The notes under the pieces were generated by a model. That model was not told the DNA's origin, searched no databases, and saw nothing but the letters and a program-made list of their open reading frames with translations. The position numbers and the translations under genes are program-made. Below, piece after piece: positions 11,612 through 22,500 of a stretch of DNA of 64,000 nt. Numbering within the stretch: the stretch's first letter is position 1; every line of letters starts with the position of its first letter. Source of the DNA: Zonotrichia leucophrys gambelii (Eukaryota > Chordata > Aves > Passeriformes > Passerellidae); assembly GCF_028769735.1 (NCBI RefSeq), contig NC_088171.1, forward strand, positions 123,588,533 through 123,652,532, read 5' to 3'.

Positions 11612-14600
11612 CTGTGTTTTTTGCTTAACAGGCATGTTGTCAGAGGTATTCCAGGCAGATTACCATCTCTTTTGCCAATTTGGTGGACACTATAATTAAG
11701 CTATGTGCTCACCACTGCAGAAAAAGTGACCATGTCCTAAGAATTCAAAACTACACAGAAAGCAAGGGGCAGAATAAAAGTTTCTCAGCCTTCCAAAGAT
11801 TACAAAAATACTACAAAGGCACCAGAATCCTTTTAAAGTGAAGTTATATCTGCATGAAGAGTGAAATAAACTCTTCCTAAAATCTCATTCTCAATGTCAT
11901 TCTCAGCTCCATACCCTCGATGTCAAGATGGCTTTGAGTGTTTATTTTTGATGGAGCTGTGGCATTTAGATTTGTTGTAGCCTTCGGCTCTCACTGTAAA
12001 GGCAATGATATTTTCACTCTGTGCTTGCCTAAGTGGATTAGGCTCTGCATTGAAACACACAAAGTATGATCCAGAGCCTCTGCATCACAGGGCCTTAGAG
12101 CTTGCTCTTCCAGGGGGAAAGCAACAGCAGCAGTGATCCCCCAGCTGAGATTCCTTCAGGGACAGTCCCATGGCTGCTGCCTGCAATGCCACCCACACAC
12201 CTGCCCAATGCTTTCTCTCCTAAGGGAGTGGGATTTGATGTTCTCTTGAAGAGAAGAGGTGATGCTGCTAATCCTTGATTAACTGCGGCCCATTTTCCTC
12301 ACGGTCACAGAGCAGATTGAACTCATAAAACTCAGACTTGCCGAGAGCACTTGCGACCATTTCCCAGGAGTGTCTGCAGGGACTGCAGCCTCCCATGCAG
12401 GCATTATGCAGCCACTGGCCCCTCTTGCTTCTCATTCCTCTTGAATAGCACTTGTTGACTTAGTAGTAGAAACTGAGTCCACTTGGATAATGAAGTGCTC
12501 TCAAAACTCATGATTTGAATATGATGTTTTGCAAAAATGTGTTTCCACAGCACATAGGGACACAGCTTTCTGGACAGCTGTTTCAGGACAATTATTAAAA
12601 CTAATAAAGCCCCAAAATACAAATTCACAGAAGTAACCTCCTATCAGAATGGGAGTTATCAATTTCTACGGGTAAAAACACCTTCAACACAATTGAACAA
12701 TTTTTATTTTAACTGCCAAGGGGTATAGTGTGATATATGCTTAATTTGTGACTGCCCATCATCTTTGAGGATCTGGGCTTAGGTCATGGTTGGTGCACAA
12801 ATAAGAATATGTTCAGTGGCCTCATCTAAGTCTTCAGGTATCTATTTCACAAACCTCCCACAATCTGACATAGTGAGCAATCTCTGCTCAAGTCCCATAA
12901 CTAGAATAGCAAAGGTGCTGCAGGTCAGAACTGAGATTTATTGAAAGGGATGTGCAGAGAAGCTTAGTCCCTCACTTTCATGAGCACTAAATTCACTCAA
13001 GATTTTAATAATAAAAAATGCAGGGTTGTCTGACAACATTCATTTTTTTTTCATGAGCCTGTCTTCTCAAATTCCCAGGCTAATGCTGCACATAGTGACA
13101 CAGCCAGTGTCACTCATGACAGCGTTTACCTGCATTGCAACAACATGACTTGCCTGTCAACCTTAAATGTTTGACAAACTGCTCTCTTTTCCCAAAATAA
13201 ATGCATAAATAACATGAAGATATGTGAAACTCTTGGGCCTTTTTGTTGGTTTTTTTGTTTTGTTTTGTTTTGGTCTGTTTTGTTTTTTTAAAGGGCAGGC
13301 ATCAGGTTTGTCTGCTTTAAAGTTCTGGCTGCATTGCAGATGACCAAGTTGTGGACCAAAACATGCCAAAGACTGAGAAGTTAATTTTTTTACTGACTTC
13401 TTCCTTCCATTTCATTCCAGTATCTATTTCTACTGCATACAAATGTCTGCAGGTACTTATCCTGAAAAATCTAGACACATATGCTATATATATTACGTAA
13501 GTCATAAAAATTAGGGAAAAAATAATGAAATGCTGTACCCTGAATAAACAAAATAATTCAAAATGATTGCATCTTCAAGTGAGATGTGACAGAAGAACAG
13601 CAAAAAGTGGGCATTTCTCTTTAAGAACTATATGTCACTACAACCAACTAAAATTTCATTAGCAATGTTTTTGCACTAAAATAATTGTAGTTGATTCTTC
13701 ATTTAGCCATGTTCTTAATAAAAGCATGTAAAGTAGTAGCCATCAGGTGAAACAGGCTTCTTTTCAGAGCATCAAATATGACTACTGGAATCACAATACA
13801 CTTTCTGAATACCTTTCCTTATTAATTGGAACAGTGAGAGCTCTCCCCCTGTTTTAGTCTCCTATAACTACCAAGAAGATATGTACTGGTCACAAAAGAA
13901 TTTGTGATGATCTCATTTCTTCCTTTGGAGATAATGCTGAGCTCTTCAGGTAGCTTGCTGTTGAACAAGATTTCACATCTTTACTCTAGGAGACAGACAT
14001 TCTCACTTTCATGTTATCTCCTGCATCCTACAGCTTTCATGTGCTTTCTTAAACACAACCACCGACAGAAACTGTTATGTTTATTTAATCAGCCTGTGTG
14101 AAAAACTAGATTGCCAGAGAACATAAATAGGCACTACCTTGTTGCAAAGAAAGGTTGAGCTGAGGATATTCTGGACTAAGGAGGAGTGTTCAGTTTGAGT
14201 TTGGAATGGAAGGAACAGGACTGCCATTTACCTAATTTGCCTGCAGCAAAATTTTCTATAGCATTTCAGAACTAAGACTCAATATAGGGAAAAGGGATCC
14301 AATAACACTGACGTGTTAATCATGAGTAGCTCCAGCTTCCACTGAATAATACTATATGACCCTTTTGCTTTAGGTAGCAGGGGAGCAGAATCACTGGCTG
14401 GACAGTTTCTTTCAGTCCTATAAATACCTTGCTCCTTTTATGTCACTCAATCATCAAATTCCTTTGATCAAATAATGACAATAGTGGGTTTGAGATCAAT
14501 TCTCAATTCTACATTTATCTGCCATGAATGCTTTGGCCAACTTTATAACCACATGCATTTTTATCATAAATCAACAAATGTACGCATAAGCCTGGAAAAC

Positions 14601-14774
14601 ACAATGCCAGTGGTGCAGGTTTCTTTTGTTGAGTCCTACTTAACATGTAATCTGTGTTATCTGTTCCTTCCCTTGTAAACAGACTTGCGTGAATATAATT
14701 TTAGGTGAAAGTCTGGGATTAGTTCATGAGCATTTCTATAGTTTTTGCACTGGGAATGCAAACACCTGAGGTGC
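11612..14774. other. Anonymous DNA with a GC-richer patch
   Basis: A comparatively GC-rich patch at about 12060-12420 contains CAG/CTG-rich sequence and several CpGs (near 12286, 12301, 12340 and 12354). No frame there looks coding. A T/G-rich stretch at 13240-13290 resembles a smaller version of the 17.2 kb tract. No gene or repeat family was identified. Confidence 0.5.
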
Positions 14775-14846
14775 TTTTTTATAATAAAAATTATTTTTTA
14801 TTATAAAAAATATCTGATTTTATTTTTTATTATAAAAAATCTGATT
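14775..14846. repeat. AT-rich palindrome with tandem arm duplication
   Basis: TTTTTTATAATAAAAA (14775-14790) and its perfect reverse complement (14795-14810) are separated by TTAT, giving a 16-bp-arm cruciform-capable palindrome. The right half plus ATCTGATT is then repeated almost exactly: ATTTTTTATTATAAAAAA begins at 14793 and again at 14822, each followed by a TCTGATT ending. Replication slippage or template switching would produce this arrangement. Confidence 0.85.
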
Positions 14847-17219
14847 ATCCACAATGCTGAGCAGGCAGAGAACAAAGCATTTTAGAGGTGTGACCTGTAA
14901 AACCAGAAGCTGCAGCAGAGTTCTGTTTTCCCCTAATTCAGGAAATTACGGGAAAACAGAAGATCTGTGCTTCAGAAGACCTGTATTCTACCAGGCCAAG
15001 AACATATTCCTAATTTAAGAAGCAACACCACAACAGCAGACATTAGATGAGACATGAGTGTCAAATCAATGGCCCTGGATTTGGCTTTTGACTTTGCCAA
15101 ATTCTTGGTGATTGTGTGTTCCCTCACAAAGTGTTGAGCTTTCTTTTACTGGAACACTGGAGCTCATTTCAGGCTGCATAACGGGATGTCATAAATGGTG
15201 CTGCACTGGAGAAAAATTCCTCCTGCTTTCAGCTGTCAGTGCTGGGATCACTCAAAAGCAGCTGGAATGCCTGATTATTCACATCACAGAGCCTCACATG
15301 TGGTTCCTTAGGAGCACACACTAATAGCTCTATATTGTAAATAAAAGAGTGCTGCTTAGCCTGTTGTCTTAGTCACATGGACAACTTGATAGTGACCAAC
15401 AAGTGTGGATCATGGCATCTGGAGTATCCACAGTTAGAACCACTCTGAGCACCAGATGACACCTTGAGGGGCTGACGACAGTGTCATCTTCCATTTTAAT
15501 TGCTCATTCTGGTCAAGTCAGCCAGAATGGGATCTGCCTAGTTACACAGCTGAAAGTATTCAGAAGCAGTCAGTCAGTGCAGTGGGGAAAAGAAGGGTTG
15601 TTTAGTAATTTAAAGCTTGCTCTTATTTAAATTCGATGAGTTCTTGGATCTGGTTAGCTACATGTCTAAGGGGTGAATAATTTTATCCTGTATATTTTCA
15701 CCTTGCTTTTACTCATACCTAATAGAGTTCTTCCTTTTCCTTTCAAAACTATTGCCAGTTCTACATATTTCTGCTTCTCCACTATATCCTTTCTTTTTCT
15801 TAGCCTTCAAAAACCTATGTTTGCTGAGCAAAATAAAGGAAGAGTAAAAGTGTCTAACATTGTGGTAAGCTTCAGTAGTGATTTTGTGAGTGAGACAGCA
15901 CATGTTTCTTCAGAAAAGACTTCAAAGAATGACACAAAATGCAAGTAATGGAAGAAGACAGCTTTGCTAATGACAGACATTCATCCAGGATTCCTGCTAT
16001 TTTAACCTTCTGTTCTCAGACTTGAAGATCAGACAATCACTGGCAAAGTAACATATAGCTTCTAAATCTGCTTGTGGAATGTACCTCTGTCAAGCAGTCT
16101 AGAAGTATCAATAGAGGTCCAAGATGCCTAATCTACAAATAAAAATTAAAAAGCAAGAGTGCATTAAAAAACAAATTAAGAAACAGTACATTGCAGCTGT
16201 ATCCAGAAAGCTCAGACAATCAAAGGCGTCACTATATTCCCTTTTAATTCAAAATATACAGGTTGTACCTAATGTTATCTGGCAGATATACTACAATATC
16301 AGGTATTTTCATGTTCAGTCTCAGTGCAAATATCATAATTCAAAAAAAGAAAGGTTAAAAAAATGCGTTTGTGTCAAGCCTCTGCTGGCAGTCTCTCCAG
16401 CTCTCTGTATCTGTAGAGGAACATAGCACACTCTCCCTGCAGATCCAGTCCTCCTGGAAATCACAGAAGCATTGCTTGCTAGACCATTGCTATGTCCAGG
16501 ACAGCCATTTGGGAGCCCCACAAAGTTGATCTGACAATCCAAAAAGTACTACTTTGTTAAGAGTGGCAGGGGTTTTTTTCTGGAAAGCTGACTGTGTTCA
16601 CTTAAATGTGCAGGTTCTGCTGAAAAGCAATTCTTTCACCTGCTCTCTAGCTGCCAGCAGAACAAACACTAGGGCATGCTAAGGCACGGGCCACAGTCTG
16701 TCCTACAGACAGACACCTCCATCATTCAAGAAGCTTTCTGTTACTTTAACTCATTACTTATCATTTGCAGTGATCAAAATCCTTTAAATATTTCTTTTTT
16801 TAGCCAAGACATTTTCCGACCACAGCAGAACAGATATACTTCAGCAACCTTTCACTGACAGGCTACCCAATGCCTCTACCATTCCAAAGAAATGCTAACA
16901 AACTCTAGTGCAGGCAATACCAAATCTCCAAAAAGGAGAAAAGTTATTTCTAAAGGTCTGGAGAGGAACCAGGAAGGCTCTGTCCCTTCAGGAGTCAAAC
17001 ACATTTACTTGGGAGGGAGCCACAAGGTTTGGAACCCATAAAAGCTTTACACTGGACACAGGTATGGGCTCGCATACCTCATTACTTGTTACTCATACAA
17101 TAAACCTGAGTTTTCTCTGTATCACACAAAACCCTGTATGATAATAACCTGTGCATATTAGTCAATGCTGGAAGGTAATAAATTCAAAACTGCTTTAAGT
17201 AAATACTTTAACTGACCAA
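14847..17219. other. Anonymous intergenic/intronic DNA
   Basis: No exon or repeat family was recognised. Small items include an inverted repeat AGGTATG/CATACCT at 17060-17079 with a 6-base loop. Open frames reach 100 codons (16124-16426), lysine-rich at the start and with no family resemblance. Confidence 0.5.
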
Positions 17220-17511
17220 AGTGTTTTGGAGGTTTTTTTGGGTTTTGCTTTTTTTTGGGAGGTGGGGTTTTTTTTGTTTTGTTTTGAGGTTTTTTTTGGA
17301 TTTTTTTGTTTGTTTGGTTGGGTTTTTTTGTGTTGGTTTTTTTTTTTTTGTGGTTTTTTTTTTGTTTTGTTTTTTTTGTGGTTTTTTTTGGGAGGGGGTT
17401 TTCTTGTTGTTGTTTTTGTTTTTGGCTTTTTTGGGGGTTGTTTTTTACTTTTTGGTTTGGTTTTGGTTTGGCTTGGTTTGGTTTGTTTTTTTTTTTGGAG
17501 GGGTGGGTCAT
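17220..17511. repeat. G/T-only low-complexity tract
   Basis: About 290 bases are nearly free of A and C on the plus strand and consist of long T runs punctuated by GG, GGG and GGGGG. Because stop codons need A, all plus frames stay open and yield phenylalanine/glycine/valine/tryptophan strings of 73-116 codons. The complement yields a 117-codon lysine/proline/asparagine string. None of these is a credible protein. Strand asymmetry this strong can favour R-loops or quadruplexes. Confidence 0.95.
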
Positions 17512-18777
17512 TTCATTGAAAAACTAAATTCAAAGGCCTGGTGTTCTTTCTGTGCACAGTCCATTATTTGATATATAACAATCATGTTTCCACATTTTTT
17601 ATTTTCTCCTCAAATGTAACTTCACACATCATGTTACTCATAGACATTAAGACCTTTCCTGTCACTTGATTTTGGACTGCTATAATTTCTTTGGTTTTTC
17701 AAATACAATAGCCAGAAACAGAGAACTCAAGGGGGAATAGGCCATCATCACATATAAACACACATTGTTCTGTGTGCAGCTGTACATCAAGAAAAAAATT
17801 TAATTCTTTTTACTTAATTAAAATTAGCTGAAACAGGGCAACTTTAAAGGATCACATGTAGAATAAGCAAATAAAATGAGGCTTGGAGGTAAAGCAGTGA
17901 AAGCTAAAAACACCTAAAAGAAATTCAAGGCCATCTAATCAGGCTAAACAGAAAATAAATTCTGAAAACCAACTGGTTTGTGAATCAGTTTCCTGTGAAA
18001 GACAAATCTGAGATGTCAAGTGGACAGGAAGGAAATCAGTTTTTAAGGCAAAATTTTCACAAACATGAAAAGACAAGAAACATTTTAGTCATTCATAAGT
18101 TTCTTTACTGTAAAGTATTTACTGTATTTTCTGTAATTTACTATAAAGTAAATTTTCTGTACTTTCAGAGCTGTAATTTCAGCTACAGATCAATCTTGTA
18201 CCTTGATATTAACAGAGGGATTCTAAGTGGAGAAGAAGATGCATGATTTCATGATTGCTATTTTCTCTGGGTACTTGTGAACCAATGTCATCTAATGTTT
18301 ATTTATGAAATGGATTTCTGAGGAGGACTGCCAGAGGTGGTGATATTTCAGTAGAAGTCATATTACAGTACATTGGCAAAGGGAGACAAGGTATGTCCCA
18401 CAGCTCCTTCTACTCATTGCAGAAGTAATTTTTTCCCAGTTAGGCATCTGCAAGAGGCTCAGAAAAAGCCAAAGATCCACATATAAATCTGAAACAAAAG
18501 TGATCATGGAGTCAAATTCCATTTAAAAAAAAGGGGTTTTCTCGACAACAAGTGCAGGCCAAAATCTCTCGTGGTGAAAATGCAGGTTTTCCATTTTTGT
18601 CTTCCTGTAAGTCTACTTAAGTTAGAGCATACCTCTTACTTTTGCCACCACAGTTTCTGGCATAGCCAAGAAGTGATGCCTAATCATCACAGCTCTCCCA
18701 GCAGAAACTCTTAGTACATCTTCACTTGCACTGAGAAAATGGTGTTATTACTGTCAGTGTTTGCTTTACTGAAAAAA
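17512..18777. other. Anonymous AT-rich DNA
   Basis: No gene was seen. Near 18098-18160 several imperfect copies of TTTACTGTAAAGTA occur, including the palindrome AATTTACT-ATAA-AGTAAATT at 18135-18154. This looks like a small, decayed AT-rich tandem or palindromic cluster. Confidence 0.5.
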
Positions 18778-19107
18778 AAAGAGGTTTAAAACAAACAAAT
18801 GGAAGCATTCTTTCTATTTTACATAATGAAATTGTGAAACGTATTGCCTAGAGGAACAGGCAGAGGACAAAACTTTATCTGGATTAGAGAAATTCATAGA
18901 AGAGATGTACATCATTGGATATTAAACATGAAAGCCGAGATGCAACCTCTGGCTCAGAAAAAAATCACTAAAAAGCTGATTTCTGGGAGCTGAGAAATTA
19001 TACCATGGGAAGGATCACTCTATAACTGCCTTATTTTTTCTGTTCTTTCCCTAAGGGTCAATGTTAGAGCTAGGAGACTTTAGTCCTTTGATCTAAGCTC
19101 CCAAGCA
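18778..19107 (+). mobile_element. Ancestral amniote CR1 LINE 3' end
   Basis: The order of conserved words follows the ancient CR1 3' region closely. GGTTTAAAACAAACAAATGG (18783-18802) is followed by a TTGTGAAACGTATTGCC segment, a TCTGGATTAGAGAAATTCAT segment, and CATTGGATATTAAACATG near 18914. GGATCACTCTATAACTGCC then follows (19012-19030). It closes near CTTTGATCTAAG, the analogue of the terminal 'ggtctgacccag' motif. The element lacks the young avian octamer tail, and no open frame remains. In living turtles and crocodilians this family is abundant, while in birds it survives only as old copies. Confidence 0.82.
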
Positions 19108-19454
19108 GGTCACAGAAGGAATAATTCCTGTAAACCCCCTCAGTGAAAATAAACATGAATACTCCAAGTTAAAAAGGAGTCTTACCTTATTCAAATATTA
19201 GTTGGTCCTTGTGGCCTTTTAAGTATTGCAGCCTTCTAATAGTTATGAAAATCTCTGTGCACCTGACATGCTATAAACTTTGGAGAGATATTTATTTTCC
19301 AGATCCCCAAGTTCCACCACAGAAAGCAAAAGGCAAGGGGTCTTAAACCAAGTACATAATTTTTTAGTAGGTCTTCCTCTCTCTGTCATTGCCTTGTTTA
19401 TTTTGTTAAGATAATATCCCTCCCTTTCTGTAAGAAAAAAAGTTTAATAAATGC
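19108..19454. other. Spacer between opposed CR1 copies
   Basis: About 350 bases of AT-rich sequence separate the plus-strand and minus-strand ancestral CR1 ends. It contains no recognised feature other than a short TCTCTCTGTC pyrimidine stretch near 19378. Confidence 0.5.
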
Positions 19455-19524
19455 TTTACTGGGTAAGACCAAAGCCTGGGCTCATCTAATCTAACTATCT
19501 GTCCTCCACAGCTCAGACTTTAAC
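19455..19524 (-). mobile_element. Ancestral CR1 LINE 3' end, inverted copy
   Basis: ACTGGGTAAGACCAAAG (19458-19474), then CATCTAATCTAACTATCTGTC, is the reverse complement of the closing segment of the same old CR1 family found just upstream in the opposite orientation. The similarity fades after about 19524, so the rest is either deleted or too eroded to see. The assignment relies on remembered consensus words. Confidence 0.6.
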
Positions 19525-22500
19525 CAGATGGTGGTCATTTGGCCCCTTGACAAATACATAAGTATTGCCTAAGGTGGAAACCTGGCTGTTATCTTGCTGC
19601 CAGATCCTAGGAAAAAAACTGGTGTATAACAAAGTATTCTACTCTTGCCACTCTCTGTCCTACACATCTTCACATCATTATATAAAACCGGCTCCCATAA
19701 CGACAGTGTTAGAAACAATACATTAGAGTGAAATAATAAACAAAGAAGCAGCAATCAATTCATATTCCTGCCCTTTCCAAACTCTGGCATTACCATGCTG
19801 AGACATATATTGCCTGGAGTAAAGGCAAATATGTCAGCCTTCCCTGAAACAGTAAGTTTATAGCAATGAACAAAGAAGATGACACCTAAATCTCTGACAT
19901 TGCACTGTCCCCAAGGCAGCACAACATGTTGGCATAACCTGATAACCCAAAGACTTTTGGTCCTGATACTTCTGCTTGATTGTTGAGTCTACTGTAGTAC
20001 AATATTTTCCTGAAAACCAAAACCAAGTAGTAAATATGATGGACAAATGAGAGGATCTGTTCCTGTGAAGCAGTTTATGAAATATTTCTATAAAATTTTG
20101 TAACCTTCACCAGAGACCAAGTTTGTTGTCAGAATCAACAGGATATTTTCAGGCAAATAATCTTTATCATCAGTTTACTATAGAAATAGAAATGAAACTT
20201 TGAGAACAAGACTCTGACAATGTAGTAAAAGGCCACACAATATACTAAAAGGTCTTCCCATTACATCTCTATGTCATGTTTTTGGAAGGAAAAGACATGT
20301 GCTGATAACACACCTTGCCTCAAAAATTGTTTATACTAGAATTTCTAGTAAAACATGCAGTCGCTTCTGGTGTTTTGGATAACAAGATAAGTTATTTCTA
20401 TTTAATTTTACCTGATGAACAAATAGTTCTCTTTTTCTTCCAATGTACTTTTACATTTTCTCAGTATCTCCATTCTTGCATTGCTGTATTCCTCCTATAC
20501 TGTTTTATCTAAAAATTTATTAATGAAGTACATATAATACAGTGAAATGCATTTAGATATAGAGATCACACCTGTGTATGTAGGGATGTGCTCCCTTTTC
20601 CTCTCCTTTCTCTAATTAGCCTCTGCTAATGTGAGCAGACTAACGTGATTACAGGTAATGAACCAATTATTATTTCTACAGTCATGCTGAACTGTTTTTC
20701 CTTTGACTTAAGTATGTTTTAAAATAACAAGCTTTCATTATGCTTTTTATTGATGGTCACATTTACACTCCAAGTCAGCTAATCAGCAACAAGCACATAA
20801 CAAAATGATTTGAGTGCTTATTTCTCACATGACTACGCTTTTAAACTTAGCAAACCAACATGCAGAAATATGTGTAGCTACAATTTATAGACAATCTAAC
20901 CCTGGAAAGACACAAATCCTCCCAGTGCACATGGATATGCACTGCTTGTGCCTTGTGTATCACTTTGCTTCACAAATGGCAAAAGAGGCAGTACAAGGAA
21001 GAGAGGAATGAGAAAGAAGCTAAAGAGTCAGGACAAGACTGAGTTTGCTTGGTAGCACTGCTGCTGTGCTTTAATCTCCAGAAACTTAGTCTGCCTCACA
21101 GTGAGAGGTTGGTAGGGCTTTTCTGCCCTGTGAGCTCACCTGGAAAGGATTCTGAAGCAATTATTAATATATATATGTGTATATTTATCTTGCAGCCTGT
21201 CCTGGGTAAGAAGGCATGCTAATTCTCCCGAGCAAATCTGGGGCCAATACAGCATCAACAACACTTGGAGTCACCTGGTCAAGGATGGTCCTGGATAGCT
21301 AAAACAGCTCCATGTGGACACATTTGTTTCCAAAATTCCCAAGAAGCTATACCACTGCACATCTTCAAGCAACAGCAAGTCAGTGCTTTGCTTGGAAATC
21401 ATGGCTCCTGTTCACACTTCTCTCCTCACTTTGCAAGAACAGCAAAAATCCTCAGAGTCTCTTCTGTTTCCAGAGCTGTGGTGTGAAAGCAGAACAGTCC
21501 AGAAAGAATTTTGGACCCATTTTAATTAAATGCAACAAGTAGGGTTTGGGTAAAGAATAAGAATTCAGGCCTGAAGCAAGTTAGGGAATTTAGATAGTCA
21601 GCTATAGAAATTTCCCTTTCCTAGGACAGACAGACAAGGTAAGTTCATATTAAACCACAGAACTCCCAGCTGCCTTTCTCAAATATGCCTGTAGGCCAGG
21701 TCCTGTCCATTTTCTCTGGAGGCCTATGTAGCTAAGCCACTTCTCAGAGTATGGAAACATTTCTTATTTACCTTCCAGGGGACTGGCCTGACTTCCCACA
21801 AGAAGTATGGTTTCACAGATAGATAGAAAAGCTTAGGCTCCTAGCAGACATGCAGAAAGCTCATGATGCATGAGCACACAATCCTGATTTTCAGCCCTTA
21901 TTCCAAAGACAGTTTCTAATGGGGTTTTTTGGGTTGTCTGGGTTGGGTTTTTTTCCACACTGACTGATCCATTTAAAGAGGAAAGGGTAACACTCAATTA
22001 TTCTAAAGAAATTGAGCTATCTTTAGGAAATATTTAAAAACTCATTTAAGGTACTTCCCTTTGGCAGAAGAAGCCCTTGTAGGAGGTTTTAAAACTTTAC
22101 TAGAAATTGCTCTTACACCTTGTTGGCTGTTTTGGATTCTTCTGTAAGATGCTTAATTTTTCCCTTAAGCACAGACTCTTGCTTCATAGCTTCAGTTGGA
22201 CTAGGTTTGAGAAGCCAGATGCCTCAGAGTTAGGTACTGAAGCACTTTACTTTTAGGCACTTATGTTCTTAATTAGATCCAGCCTTTTAAACTATGAACA
22301 TTTCAGAAAAGACTCTCTGCATTAAGAAGAATTTATATTAATCCATAGAAAAATGTTAAATTTTAATGCAGTGGAGCACTCAAACTTGGTTCTTGCTAGT
22401 GAGAACTCATTTACAAAATGGCTGCTAATGAAATCTCAGAGAAAATATGTTGGCTTCAAAGCAAAATTAAAATAAAGACAAATGACTGAGGAATTATTGT

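Noticed and set aside
17158..17571. 116- and 117-codon frames on opposite strands
   Set aside because: They are produced by a G/T-only tract that cannot form stop codons on the plus strand; the sequences are pure compositional strings.
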